The notes below the pieces were generated by a model that saw nothing but the letters and a program-made list of their open reading frames with translations, ran no database searches and was not told the origin of the DNA. The translations under genes were made by a program, and so were the position numbers. A stretch of 64,000 nt of DNA from Synergistaceae bacterium (lineage in GTDB: Bacteria; Synergistota; Synergistia; Synergistales; Aminobacteriaceae), in NCBI GenBank assembly GCA_009783355.1, contig WRHH01000003.1:1-64000 (forward strand), in the 5' to 3' direction. How positions within the stretch are numbered: position 1 is the first letter of the stretch; each line of letters starts with the position of its first letter. Of this stretch, positions 55,053 through 64,000 are shown in pieces.

Positions 55053-56143
55053 TTCGTTCCAAAGAGCCTGTCGCCCGCATCGCCCAACCCGGGAACGATA
55101 TACCCATGATCGTTAAGATGGCTGTCCAAGGCGGCTGCATAGATTGGGACATCCGGGTGCGCGTCATGCACCTTCTTGATTCCTTCCGGCGCTGCTATTA
55201 TGCATACGAAGGAAATCTTCCGTCCGCCTTTCTTCTTTATTAAGTCTATTCCTGCAACCGCTGAACCTCCTGTTGCCAGCATGGGGTCAAGGATCAATAT
55301 CTCCCTCTCATTTATATCAGTCGGAAGCTTGCAGTAGTATTCTACCGGATTAAGAGTATCGGGGTCCCTATACAAACCTATGTGTCCCACTTTCGCATTG
55401 GGAACTAATTGAAGGATTCCGTCAACCATGCCTATTCCGGCTCGAAGAATCGGGATCACTGCAAGCGAGCGGCCTTCACAAGCGATAGCTTCAGTTATCG
55501 TAAGAGGAGTTTCAACCTCAATCGGAACGGTCGGAAGGAACCGCGTTATCTCGTAAAGCATTAGTCCGGCGATTTCTTTTATTAATTCACGAAAATCTTT
55601 CACGTTTGTATTCTTATCGCGTATCATAGCTACCTTATGTTGAACTAAGGGATGATCGAATATCGTCACGGATTCCCCGCTTTTTACTTGACGAAATCTA
55701 TCTTCTTCCGCAACAGCTATCTTGTTAAGCCTCACCGAATGACGACCGCCCTCAAAATCTGTCTTCAGCCACTCTTCAATTATCATATGGACTAAAAAAG
55801 CCGGAACGAGGCGGGCGCCAAGCGCTAAAATATTTGAGTCGTTATGTTTTCTGCTGATAGTCGCTGTATCAGGAGTATTACATACGGCAGCTCTTATTCC
55901 CTTTATCTTATTTGCCGCTATACACATGCCAATGCCGGTACCACAAATAAGAATTCCTCTGTCTGCCCTACGGAAAGAGACTGCCTCAGCTACCTTTATG
56001 GCAACTTCCGGGTAATCCTCCCCACTCAACTCAACAACTTCATCAATTCCAAAACTCAAGCACTTTTCAGAAAGATACTTTTTCAGTATATCCAAGTGTT
56101 CCTTACCGGTGTGGTCACAACCGACCGCTATTTTTAATCCCAT
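55049..56143 (-). CDS. RpiB-like isomerase fused to uracil phosphoribosyltransferase
   Basis: 364 residues. Residues 1-145 are a RpiB/LacAB sugar-phosphate isomerase domain ([60 protein letters not shown] with the usual Cys and His). Residues 155-364 are UPRTase ([40 protein letters not shown], and the PRPP loop [20 protein letters not shown]). The end is [10 protein letters not shown]. The fusion links ribose-5-phosphate formation to PRPP-dependent uracil salvage, a chemically sensible pairing. GGAGGG precedes the ATG. It begins one base after the stop of an 87-residue gene. Its stop codon lies in a REP. Confidence 0.95.
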   Translation of the reverse strand: MGLKIAVGCDHTGKEHLDILKKYLSEKCLSFGIDEVVELSGEDYPEVAIKVAEAVSFRRADRGILICGTGIGMCIAANKIKGIRAAVCNTPDTATISRKHNDSNILALGARLVPAFLVHMIIEEWLKTDFEGGRHSVRLNKIAVAEEDRFRQVKSGESVTIFDHPLVQHKVAMIRDKNTNVKDFRELIKEIAGLMLYEITRFLPTVPIEVETPLTITEAIACEGRSLAVIPILRAGIGMVDGILQLVPNAKVGHIGLYRDPDTLNPVEYYCKLPTDINEREILILDPMLATGGSAVAGIDLIKKKGGRKISFVCIIAAPEGIKKVHDAHPDVPIYAAALDSHLNDHGYIVPGLGDAGDRLFGTK

Positions 56144-56144
56144 G

Positions 56145-56408
56145 TCAGAGTCCCTCCCGTTCCATTATTTCTACAATTTTTTCAAGAGTTATTAACACTT
56201 CGTCATTTTTTTTCTCAATTCTTTGGTCTCCGGCAATTTGCAAAAGCGATTTACATTCAGCAAACAAGTCGCGTTTTCTTTGAATAGCTTTTGAGTGCTC
56301 TTCATTATTTGAAGTTGCATTCGCTGCATTCGTTTCCTCTAATGGTCCAAAATTGAACATTTTTTGAAGCAAATTTTTCAGCAACTCTCCTGCTCGCCCC
56401 TCTATCAA
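56145..56408 (-). CDS. Small hypothetical protein upstream of rpiB-upp
   Basis: Frame of 87 codons from a TTG at 56408. The product is charged and helical: [40 protein letters not shown] and [17 protein letters not shown]. The start is uncertain because AGGAG lies inside the frame, 2-12 bp before two further TTG/CTG codons. The stop ends one base before the rpiB-upp ATG, so translation of the two is probably coupled. No family is recognised. Confidence 0.55.
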   Translation of the reverse strand: MIEGRAGELLKNLLQKMFNFGPLEETNAANATSNNEEHSKAIQRKRDLFAECKSLLQIAGDQRIEKKNDEVLITLEKIVEIMEREGL

Positions 56409-56528
56409 TTAACAACATAGAATCAAATCTTAAAAAAATTTTATCATAAATTTGCTATTCAATATACTACTACTTCATCATTTCCTGATACAATAGTAAA
56501 AATATCTATCTAAAGGGAGGCAACAAAA

Positions 56529-57413
56529 ATGTTTTTCAAAGGTACTGGAACAGCTATTGTTACGCCATTTAATGAAAACGGAATTGACTACGAAAACTTC
56601 AGTCGTTTCATTGATTGGCAAATAGAACAGAAAGTAGAATTCTTGTTAGTGCTCGGAACTACGGGAGAATCTCCTACTGTTCTCGGATCAGAACGGGAAG
56701 AACTTATAAAATTCTTTATAAAGAAGGTTGACAAAAGAGTGCCTGTGGTCGTGGGAACAAGCTCAAACTCGACCGCCGTAACGGTGGAAAACAGCGCGCA
56801 CGCGCAGAAGCTTGGCGCTGACGGCGTGCTTGTTGTCACTCCATACTATAATAAACCGACGCAGGAAGGATTGTATCAGCATTTTAAGACAGTAGCGGAA
56901 GCTATAGAAATTCCTCTTATAATATACAACGTGCCCAGTCGTACAGGTTCAAATATACTGCCGGAAACGGTATTGAGGCTTGCGGAATTTAAGAATATTG
57001 CCGCCGTGAAGGAAGCTTCAGGTATAGAGGCGCAAGTGGACGAGCTGCTGCGAAAAATGCCTGCTGTTCGTTCCGATTTCAGCGTTCTTTCCGGAAACGA
57101 TGATCAGGCGTTTCACCTTGTAAACGCCGGAGGTCATGGAGTTATTTCAGTGCTGTCAAACATAGCGCCGCTCGCCACTTCCAATATGATACGGGAAGCG
57201 CTTGCAGGCAACGTTGTTAAGGCCAGAGAGCTTCATCTCAAGCTGTTCCCCCTCATGAAAAATCTTTTCATGGAGACAAATCCGATCCCGGTCAAATACG
57301 GAGCATGTAAACTCGGTTTCTGTAAGAACATTCTACGGTTGCCGCTCGTTCCCGCATCCGAAAAATGCTGCAAACAAATTGACAATGATATGAAAGAATG
57401 CGGGCTGATCTAA
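56529..57413 (+). CDS. dapA: 4-hydroxy-tetrahydrodipicolinate synthase
   Basis: 294 residues. Condenses pyruvate and aspartate semialdehyde in the lysine/diaminopimelate pathway. Seen: GTGTAIVTPFNENGIDYENF, LVLGTTGESPTVLGSERE (GTTGE), DGVLVVTPYYNKPTQEGLYQ, IPLIIYNVPSRTGSNILPET (Tyr) and AAVKEASGIEAQVDELL (Schiff-base Lys). GGGAGG precedes the ATG. It heads the operon dapA-asd-dapB, with 2-bp and 0-bp gaps. Confidence 0.97.
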   Translation: MFFKGTGTAIVTPFNENGIDYENFSRFIDWQIEQKVEFLLVLGTTGESPTVLGSEREELIKFFIKKVDKRVPVVVGTSSNSTAVTVENSAHAQKLGADGVLVVTPYYNKPTQEGLYQHFKTVAEAIEIPLIIYNVPSRTGSNILPETVLRLAEFKNIAAVKEASGIEAQVDELLRKMPAVRSDFSVLSGNDDQAFHLVNAGGHGVISVLSNIAPLATSNMIREALAGNVVKARELHLKLFPLMKNLFMETNPIPVKYGACKLGFCKNILRLPLVPASEKCCKQIDNDMKECGLI

Positions 57414-57415
57414 TT

Positions 57416-58414
57416 ATGTCCGGTAGAATTGTAGCTGTTCTAGGAGCAACAGGCGCCGTTGGAGCTGAAATACTAAAAATACTTGAAGAACGCAATTTTC
57501 CTGTATCTGAATTGCGGTTGCTCGGGTCGCGACCAGGGAGAAGCCTAAAATGGAAAGGCAAGGATTATCCCGTTGACGTAGCTTCTCCGGACAGCTTCGA
57601 TGGCATCGACATAGTACTTTCCGCAGTTGAAGGGGACATAAGCCGCGCGCTTTCACCGGAAGCCGCAAAGCGCGGAGCTGTTGTTATCGACAACAGCAGC
57701 GCGTTTCGAATGGAAGCGGATGTTCCTCTTGTTATTCCGGAAATAAATTCTGAGGATATAGCTTTACACAAAGGAATAATAGCGAATCCAAATTGTTCTA
57801 CGATAATTGCATTGATGGCGCTCGCTCCTTTGCATCGCGAATTCGGGATAACAAGGCTCATAGCTTCAACTTATCAGGCTGTAAGCGGCGCGGGCGCCGC
57901 CGGACTTTCGGAGCTTGAGGGACAGGTGCGTTCATTTGCCCGGGGCGAATCCATGCAAGCATCGGTATTTCCCTACCAGATAGCTTTCAATTTAATTCCA
58001 AGAATTGACAGCTTCAACACCGATAACTTTTACACAAAAGAGGAGCTGAAAATGCAGAATGAATCTCGCAAGATACTGCATGCCCCGAACTTGATGGTAT
58101 CCTGCACATGCGTGCGGGTTCCGGTGCTTCGCAGTCATTCCGAAGCGTTGACAATAGAAACTGAAAGGCCAGTCACCCCCGAAGCCGCGAGAGAAATACT
58201 ATCAAAAGCGCAGGGAGTGCGCGTTGTCGACGAACCGTTAAGTGAACGTTACCCGATGCCAATTGAAACTTCCGATCAGGATCTGGTCTTTGTCGGACGT
58301 ATACGGAAAGACTTAAGCAATAATGGAAACGGACTTGTCCTCTGGGCATGCGGGGATCAGGTGCGTAAGGGCGCTGCGACAAACGCAGTTCAGATAGCAG
58401 AGGAGCTGATATAA
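57416..58414 (+). CDS. asd: Aspartate-semialdehyde dehydrogenase
   Basis: 332 residues from the ATG at 57416, two bases after the dapA stop; a start 18 bp upstream would overlap dapA. NADP-binding AVLGATGAVGAEILKILEER, LLGSRPGRSLKWKGKDYPVD, the catalytic Cys in IIANPNCSTIIALMALAPLH, the ASTYQAVSGAGAAGLSELEG loop and the substrate-binding SCTCVRVPVLRSHSEALTIE. It produces aspartate semialdehyde for DapA. Its stop directly abuts the dapB start. Confidence 0.97.
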   Translation: MSGRIVAVLGATGAVGAEILKILEERNFPVSELRLLGSRPGRSLKWKGKDYPVDVASPDSFDGIDIVLSAVEGDISRALSPEAAKRGAVVIDNSSAFRMEADVPLVIPEINSEDIALHKGIIANPNCSTIIALMALAPLHREFGITRLIASTYQAVSGAGAAGLSELEGQVRSFARGESMQASVFPYQIAFNLIPRIDSFNTDNFYTKEELKMQNESRKILHAPNLMVSCTCVRVPVLRSHSEALTIETERPVTPEAAREILSKAQGVRVVDEPLSERYPMPIETSDQDLVFVGRIRKDLSNNGNGLVLWACGDQVRKGAATNAVQIAEELI

Positions 58415-59092
58415 ATGAATTATGGAATTATTGGTTATTCAGGCCGTATGGGGCATGAAATAATGAGCATATTTGACGGCGCCGGACACACTTCCGTACT
58501 GCTTGCCGATGAAAACGGAATGCAGGCAAAAAGCGAAAAACCCGATGTTATTGTTAATTTTGCGCTGCCTGCATCTTTAGACGTAACAATAGAGCTGTGC
58601 AATGAACATAAATCATCTTTGGTAATAGGAACAACGGGACTGAAGAATGAACATATGGAGAAACTCGCTAAACTGTCCGAAAATACTCCTGTAATACAAA
58701 GCTTTAACTTTGCGACCGGAATAAATATTCTAAAAATGATGTTGCGTGAGTTCTCGTCAATGATGAGCGATTGGGATTCGGAAATAGTCGAGATACATCA
58801 TAACAAGAAGAAAGACGCTCCATCAGGAACAGCTATTTTATTGCGTGACGCGATACTTGCGGGGGACAGCAAGCGAAAGGAATACAATATACACGCTTTG
58901 AGGATTGGAGGAGTGCCGGGGGATCATACCGTCGAATTCTCAAACGATGGAGAAGTACTAAGCTTCTCTCACCGCGCAATATCGCGAACCGTATTTGCTA
59001 TTGGCGCGCTAAAAGCAGCAGGATTCGCGTTGAGCGCCAGCCCGGGGCTGTATTCATACGAGGACGTACTGAAAAAATTGATGGGAAAATAA
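58415..59092 (+). CDS. dapB: 4-hydroxy-tetrahydrodipicolinate reductase
   Basis: 225 residues, somewhat shorter than the usual 240-270. NAD(P)-binding GIIGYSGRMGHEIMSIFDGA, IGTTGLKNEHMEKL, IQSFNFATGINILKMMLREF and the substrate motif EIHHNKKKDAPSGTAILLRD, then RIGGVPGDHTVEFSNDGEVL. ATG immediately follows the asd stop (TAAATG). It completes the dapA-asd-dapB operon supplying diaminopimelate for the wall. Confidence 0.96.
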   Translation: MNYGIIGYSGRMGHEIMSIFDGAGHTSVLLADENGMQAKSEKPDVIVNFALPASLDVTIELCNEHKSSLVIGTTGLKNEHMEKLAKLSENTPVIQSFNFATGINILKMMLREFSSMMSDWDSEIVEIHHNKKKDAPSGTAILLRDAILAGDSKRKEYNIHALRIGGVPGDHTVEFSNDGEVLSFSHRAISRTVFAIGALKAAGFALSASPGLYSYEDVLKKLMGK

Positions 59093-59277
59093 CTGATTAA
59101 TTATTATTTATCCTTAAGTTGTTTGTTTTTTATTCAGCCATTATTCGACAAGAGAAAGCTTACGCGAAAATGAAATAGGCATTGTCTTTAGAACAGTTCC
59201 TTAACGTCCTGTCAAACTGCACGGATTTATCTTGGGAAATTTCGGATATACATATCGAAAATTCGAAAGGTGTGTTT

Positions 59278-61440
59278 ATGATGTGGTGGAGAAATCTGAA
59301 AATCAGCAGGAAATTGTTATTGGGGTTTGGGTTGATAGTGGTTTTGTTTGTGGCGACTGTTTTTGTGATGCGGAGTTACGTTAGCGTTGTTGAAGAAGGC
59401 AGCGTTACTTTAGCCGATAAGGTCTCTAAAATGCTAAGGCTCTCGACTGTTTACAACATTCATGTGAATGAGATATTTATGGCTATGCGCGCGGCGCAGT
59501 ACAGGGAGAGTCAGGAGTCAATCAAGGCATTCAAGGATGATGTAGAGAAAACAAAGAGCGTGGAGCAGCAAATTATTGAGCTGAACAAAAAATACCCTGA
59601 ACTTCCGGGAGCAGCCAACGCAGTGAGTAAATTGTTGCCGCAGGCGAGGCTTTATGTTGAACATGCAGAACGCACTTTCGCCCAAATATCAAAAAAACAG
59701 GATTTGTTGAATGGATTCCTAAAAGCGGGGAACGACATGTCCACCATAGCGGAGACGATGCATAAGAGTATTTACAACAAACTTAAGAATAACATTGGGC
59801 GCTTGTACGCCGGGGCCGATCAAACTGAAGCGCAGAACATGGCTGACGCGATGGCGCTGTGCGCCAATATCGTTGAGAGTATCATGGCGTCGCGCCGTAA
59901 CGCCTGGCGCTCCTTCGCCCACGCAAATGCCGGGGGGAGTCTTGACGAAGTTAAGGCGCTAAGCGGCGAGGCAAAAGTTATACAGGATCAAGCAGCAACT
60001 CTTAGACCGCTTTTAGCCAATTCTCCTGAAGAGGCAAAAGAGCTTGAGCAGTTGTTGTCTAACCTGAAGAGTTACGAAGACTATCTAAGCAAAATAGCGG
60101 CTACATATGTAGAACTGGTTGAAATTCATAGCGCTCGAGCTCCGGTATTGGATTCCTTCAACAAAGAATGCAATACTACGAATGATCTATCGGTCAGCCG
60201 CGTCGAGGATGTTTCCAAAGAAAACATCGAAAATCTCAATACCGCTACTTTCGTGATGTGGGCTTTGACAATTGCAAGCGCTATCTTTGCGCTCATAATA
60301 GCGCTCTTTATCTCGCGAAGCATATCAAGCCCGCTCAACAGGATAGTCAAATTGGCAAAACGCGCGGGAGAGGGCGACCTAACCGTCAGAAAAGCGGATT
60401 TCGGCTACGACGGCATGGACGAAATGGGCAGCATGGTCGCAGCACTGGCTGAAATGATTGATTCCCAAAGCTCGACGATGAACGGTATAGTGAAAATAGC
60501 TGAAGATCTCGCGGGAGGAGCAAGCAACCTCTCCGCCATTTCAGAGGAGACGAACGCGTCCATGGAGGAGATCAAAGCCTCCATCACGCAAGCAAAAGAT
60601 CTGAGCGAGGCCAACGGGGCAGCCCTGGAAGAGAGCAACGCAGGCGTTGAAGAAATGAGCGCGGGGGCGGACACAGTCGCCCGCTCGGCAACCGACAGCG
60701 CCGCTTTCATATCCCAAACGACGGATGCTTCAAATACTGCTATTGAAACAGTACGCGGCGTCATATCAGGAATGCGCGACGTTGATAAAAACTCAAAAGT
60801 GAGCGAGGGTAAAATACAGCAGTTGGTTTCATCCGTTGAAAATGTCAGCAGTTTCGTTTCTGTCATAACCGGAATTGCTGATCAGACTAACCTTCTGGCT
60901 CTCAATGCGGCCATTGAGGCGGCTCGCGCCGGCGAGGTCGGGCGCGGGTTCGCAGTCGTCGCCGAGGAGGTTCGCAAGTTGGCTGAGGAGTCCGCGCGAG
61001 CTGCGCAGAACGTCAACGGGATAATCAAGGAGCTTCAGACAGGCGCGCAGGAAAGCATCAAAGCCACTACTGAGGCGGGGGCATTGCTCGCATCGACGCT
61101 TACGCACGCGGAGGAAGCTCTTGGAGATCTTAACGGCGCTATGGATCAGATAAACAAAGCCAACGATTCCATCCAGAATATTGCAGCCATAGCGGAAGAA
61201 CAGGCTGCCTCCAGCAAGGAAGTCGCTCAGGCAATAGACAACGCGACCAAGGCATCGGTAAATATTGTCGGGACAATATCCAGCATCCACAACGCTACGG
61301 ACGAGACCGCCCAAGCCACCGAAGGAGTAGCGAAGCACGCGGAGTTAATGACTACCTACTCTAGCACTTTATCGGAGCTGTTGTCAAAGTTCAAATTGGA
61401 CATACAGACGGGAAGTACAAAGATGCTTGCGGGTAGATAG
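59278..61440 (+). CDS. Methyl-accepting chemotaxis protein
   Basis: 720 residues from the ATG at 59278 (AGG seven bases upstream); a longer TTG-started frame is rejected. TM1 is [20 protein letters not shown]; the periplasmic helical sensor region is about 40-350; TM2 is [24 protein letters not shown] follows ([20 protein letters not shown]), then the signalling domain with the hairpin tip [40 protein letters not shown]. No CheR-tethering pentapeptide is visible at the C-terminus. The cell is therefore probably motile. A strong terminator follows. Confidence 0.94.
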   Translation: MMWWRNLKISRKLLLGFGLIVVLFVATVFVMRSYVSVVEEGSVTLADKVSKMLRLSTVYNIHVNEIFMAMRAAQYRESQESIKAFKDDVEKTKSVEQQIIELNKKYPELPGAANAVSKLLPQARLYVEHAERTFAQISKKQDLLNGFLKAGNDMSTIAETMHKSIYNKLKNNIGRLYAGADQTEAQNMADAMALCANIVESIMASRRNAWRSFAHANAGGSLDEVKALSGEAKVIQDQAATLRPLLANSPEEAKELEQLLSNLKSYEDYLSKIAATYVELVEIHSARAPVLDSFNKECNTTNDLSVSRVEDVSKENIENLNTATFVMWALTIASAIFALIIALFISRSISSPLNRIVKLAKRAGEGDLTVRKADFGYDGMDEMGSMVAALAEMIDSQSSTMNGIVKIAEDLAGGASNLSAISEETNASMEEIKASITQAKDLSEANGAALEESNAGVEEMSAGADTVARSATDSAAFISQTTDASNTAIETVRGVISGMRDVDKNSKVSEGKIQQLVSSVENVSSFVSVITGIADQTNLLALNAAIEAARAGEVGRGFAVVAEEVRKLAEESARAAQNVNGIIKELQTGAQESIKATTEAGALLASTLTHAEEALGDLNGAMDQINKANDSIQNIAAIAEEQAASSKEVAQAIDNATKASVNIVGTISSIHNATDETAQATEGVAKHAELMTTYSSTLSELLSKFKLDIQTGSTKMLAGR

Positions 61441-61449
61441 GGAAAAGCA

Positions 61450-61477
61450 GGGATTAGGGATTAGGGATTAGGGATTA
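61450..61477. repeat. Heptanucleotide array (GGGATTA)4
   Basis: Four tandem units between the MCP stop and its terminator, followed by AAAGACAAAAGACTTT, as at other GGGATTA sites. Confidence 0.85.
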
Positions 61478-61496
61478 GGAAAGACAAAAGACTTTA

Positions 61497-61525
61497 GCGG
61501 GCGGGGATTCCCGCCCGCTTTTGTT
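61497..61525 (+). terminator. Intrinsic terminator of the chemoreceptor gene
   Basis: Perfect 9-bp GC stem GCGGGCGGG / CCCGCCCGC with a GATT loop, followed by TTTTGTT. The remaining gap to 61696 shows no gene. Confidence 0.88.
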
Positions 61526-61696
61526 ATTAGTAACCTAAATAGAATAATACTTATATAAATCTCTCCTGTGTATTGTCAATCATAGCTTATCTTAAAAACC
61601 AAATCTGCTGAGCTTATATTCGCAGAGTTTTTAACACGGGACACGTGTCTATACGGCTTTATTTCAGCAATTCAAAGAGAACGCGATACATGCAGG

Positions 61697-62980
61697 TTAC
61701 ACTACCAGAGCGCGTACGTTGCTGAATGCTTCATGTTCTTTTTTAATTGCTATTTGTTCCAAGATATCCACAAGTTTGTACATTTCTTCATAGGAGACAT
61801 ACAAGGCGACAGGCACGAGACGTATCACATCGGGTTCGCGGAAGTCGGGCGTGACGTTTCGCACTTTCAGCGCTTGACAAATCTTGTACGCTTCTTGATG
61901 CTCCAGACTCACGTGTCCTCCGCGCCTGTTATCATCGCGGGGATTCCCCACGTTATACCCATGCTCCGCCAGCCTTTGATCAATAAGATACATCAGATAC
62001 GCAGTTATGTGCAGCGATTTTTCCCGAATTTCTTTCATGCCCGCCTCGCAGTAAATATCCAACGCTCCCTTTACGCCGGCCATGGACAGGATAGGCGGAG
62101 TGCCTATCAGCCAGCCGTCAGCATCCTTCGAATGCTCGTGCCGGTGGTCGAGCCGGAACTGAGTTTCCTTTACATTTCCGAACCAGCCAGCGAGTCCAGG
62201 CGCTTTATCAAAGTGCTTCCTGTTGATATATAAACCCGCAATGGAACCGGGGCCTCCCGATAGATATTTGTATGTGCACCATACCGCGAAATCGGCGTCC
62301 AGCTTGGCAAAATCATGAGCGACCGATCCGATAGAGTGGCAGAGGTCCCAGCCGATAATTATTGAACGCTTGCGCGCTTCGTCAGTTATCCGTTGCATGT
62401 CCAAAAGCTGCGAACTCCTATAAAGTACTGCCGGTAGTAGAATAAGCGCCACATCACCGCTCATCGCGGAAATGACGTCGTCCTCTGAAAGCGTTCGGCC
62501 ATCTCTACTTGCCACAATTTTTACTGCATCCACCGGGTCATAGCCCTTAATTCTTACAAGGCTTTCCACCGCATGACGGTCAGTAGGAAAGTTTAGGTCG
62601 TCCATCAGAATTTTGTAACGCTCGCCGGTAGGTTTATAAAATGTTGCTGCGCACTGATGGATATTCACAGTGGTGCTGTTGGCTGTAGTGACTTCATTGG
62701 CCTGAGCTCCTATGAGAGTCGCCATCATTGCCCCTATGCGGGCTGGATAATAAAAGTATTTACTGTCCTTTATTGACCATATATCAATACCGTTGCCTTT
62801 CCAGTCGTCAAGAGCCAGCAGAATTTCACGTTCGGCGTCCTTCGAACAAAGCCCTAAAGAATTTCCATCAACGTAAATGTTGCCTTCGCGAATGTAAAAC
62901 CGTTCACGGAAATTTCTCAACGGGTCCTGTAAATCCAACTTTTTTGCGTACTCTATTCCAAGTTCAAATGTACGATTCAT
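61697..62980 (-). CDS. kynU: Kynureninase
   Basis: About 427 residues from the ATG at 62980, five bases after the stop of the upstream gene; a longer frame overlaps that gene by 55 bp. PLP-dependent aspartate-aminotransferase fold: VDGNSLGLCSKDAEREILLA, the PLP Lys in VWCTYKYLSGGPGSIAGLYI, IIGWDLCHSIGSVAHDFAKL (Asp to the pyridine) and FRLDHRHEHSKDADGWLIGT. It cleaves kynurenine to anthranilate and alanine, a step in tryptophan catabolism. No other kyn gene is in the window. Confidence 0.94.
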   Translation of the reverse strand: MNRTFELGIEYAKKLDLQDPLRNFRERFYIREGNIYVDGNSLGLCSKDAEREILLALDDWKGNGIDIWSIKDSKYFYYPARIGAMMATLIGAQANEVTTANSTTVNIHQCAATFYKPTGERYKILMDDLNFPTDRHAVESLVRIKGYDPVDAVKIVASRDGRTLSEDDVISAMSGDVALILLPAVLYRSSQLLDMQRITDEARKRSIIIGWDLCHSIGSVAHDFAKLDADFAVWCTYKYLSGGPGSIAGLYINRKHFDKAPGLAGWFGNVKETQFRLDHRHEHSKDADGWLIGTPPILSMAGVKGALDIYCEAGMKEIREKSLHITAYLMYLIDQRLAEHGYNVGNPRDDNRRGGHVSLEHQEAYKICQALKVRNVTPDFREPDVIRLVPVALYVSYEEMYKLVDILEQIAIKKEHEAFSNVRALVV

Positions 62981-62984
62981 AATT

Positions 62985-64000
62985 CTACTTTTTCTGTTCG
63001 TCAAAAGGATAGATGATGGATTTATAGAGTTCGGCATTTTCCAGTATGACCGATTCTCCGCCCGCAGTTGAGCGGACTCCTCTTTCCATGGCGAGGGTCA
63101 GGTGTTTCGATAAGGCGGTCAGGTCTTCTGAGGTAACTGATTTAATTTCCCTCAAGATGTTCAGCTTATAGTCGTCGGGGTAACCCTGGTATTTATTGAA
63201 CATCGCATTCATCGCGCCGTTCAGCTCGCCTTCGGGAATGGTATGCTGAGAGAAAATTCTTATTATGTAGCGGTTTACGTCATCTTGAGTCAGGCCGTGG
63301 CTGGCGGCAAAGTTCGCCGCTCCGTCGTAAGCTGCGAATGTCTCCGTAACAGAGGGGTCGCGGTAGGAAACAAAGACCAGCCCGTGCCTGTCTGCCAATG
63401 ACCAGCAGCTGTAAGCGCCTATCGTGTACCGAACCGTTGGAGTAAGATAAGCGTCTGCCAATATTTCCGCTATTGGCAGTAGCTTTCCGCTATATCGAAG
63501 CCCTATGTCGCCGTAAGCGGCAAAGGCAAGATTGTATTGCACGGATGCGTCAATGACCATCCCTTCAGTATCTTGCGGCTTTTGCAACGAGCTCAAGTTG
63601 GCAACGGGCGCCACTCCTTCTGTTAAGTGTCCCAATAGAACGCCCGCATTCTTTTCGAATGTCTCTATGCCCTCGGCGTTTCCCGCGAACATTACAACAA
63701 CGCCGTCTTCGAACTTTATCATGTCGCGCACCTTCCGGAGCTTCTTTATGAAACCTTCGGGGTCGTCCTCCAGCAATTTCTGCGCTTCGGATAGAAACCG
63801 GTAATAGTCTATTCCATTTATATAGGCGCTATAGGCGTATCTATCGAAACGGGCGGCAATTGCCCGGCTATACATTATGCTCTGAGGGCTGTCGTTTATT
63901 GTTTTACGGTTGGAGCTTTTAAGACGGCCTATAACTCCCATAATAGTATCAACGTCGGAAACGTCGGTGTCGATAAGCATCTCGCGCACCAGTTCCACAG
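62985..64000 (-). CDS. M16C-type (presequence protease-like) zinc peptidase, C-terminal part
   Basis: 337 residues seen; the gene continues beyond the window end, so the N-terminal HxxEH catalytic region is not visible. The visible part matches the M16C/PreP associated and C-terminal domains: SPQSIMYSRAIAARFDRYAY, MIKFEDGVVVMFAGNAEGIE, ASVQYNLAFAAYGDIGLRYS, ILADAYLTPTVRYTIGAYSC and LREIKSVTSEDLTALSKHLT. In the family the enzyme degrades oligopeptides in a closed chamber. It is directly followed by kynU on the same strand, so the two are probably co-transcribed. Confidence 0.85.
   Translation of the reverse strand, partial: VELVREMLIDTDVSDVDTIMGVIGRLKSSNRKTINDSPQSIMYSRAIAARFDRYAYSAYINGIDYYRFLSEAQKLLEDDPEGFIKKLRKVRDMIKFEDGVVVMFAGNAEGIETFEKNAGVLLGHLTEGVAPVANLSSLQKPQDTEGMVIDASVQYNLAFAAYGDIGLRYSGKLLPIAEILADAYLTPTVRYTIGAYSCWSLADRHGLVFVSYRDPSVTETFAAYDGAANFAASHGLTQDDVNRYIIRIFSQHTIPEGELNGAMNAMFNKYQGYPDDYKLNILREIKSVTSEDLTALSKHLTLAMERGVRSTAGGESVILENAELYKSIIYPFDEQKK

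Overview
The window looks like a chromosomal segment of an anaerobic, amino-acid-fermenting diderm of the phylum Synergistota. The main evidence is three large exported proteins ending in a Gly/Ser-rich GCNAG motif, a short hydrophobic helix and basic residues, which is the Synerg-CTERM sorting signal. A butyrate kinase/phosphotransbutyrylase pair, rubrerythrin, an AmmeMemoRadiSam operon, DAP-pathway genes and an AsmA-type envelope protein fit the same picture. No gene was checked against a database; family names rest on motifs read in the translations.

Layout. Bases 1-4750 are a decayed integrated element lying against the 3' end of tRNA-Leu(TAG) at 4751-4834. It holds a YhcG-type PDDEXK nuclease, an ArdC-like relic, an XRE/ImmA pair with a clear promoter, two unrecognised small ORFs next to two matching 26-bp hairpins, a conjugation-protein fragment and the C-terminus of a P4-type integrase. 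Bases 4985-18572 are housekeeping: ligA, a NUDIX hydrolase, rubrerythrin, NfeD/stomatin, purC, a Memo-AMMECR1 fusion with its radical SAM partner, an MBL hydrolase, ptb-buk and plsY. Bases 18600-21630 are a mobile cluster: REPINs, a RAYT transposase whose flanks are the two halves of the same REPIN, and an IS607 element with tnpA and tnpB. Bases 21691-49100 are mostly envelope and export functions: a RelA/SpoT-like protein, three small secreted proteins, a BIG2 adhesin-like protein, a second RAYT, an AsmA/TamB-like protein, two GLUG-repeat proteins, a flavin reductase-like protein, an Rpn relic, an alpha-2-macroglobulin and an Arg-rich secreted protein. Bases 49256-64000 carry a hybrid histidine kinase, mutS, a WecA/MraY-type transferase, an RpiB-Upp fusion, dapA-asd-dapB, a chemoreceptor, kynureninase and the end of an M16C-type peptidase.

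The most distinctive feature is the intergenic DNA. It is filled with (i) GTAGGGG-bounded palindromes (REPs), several paired head-to-head around a conserved spacer of about 60 bp (REPINs), (ii) short tandem arrays of at least six different 7-bp units, and (iii) CTGGATTGCTTCGC...CTCGCAAAGAC repeats. These often touch gene 3' ends, supply stop codons or encode the last residues of proteins. Two RAYT transposases, one with a REP inside its own reading frame, are the likely mobilisers of the REP class.
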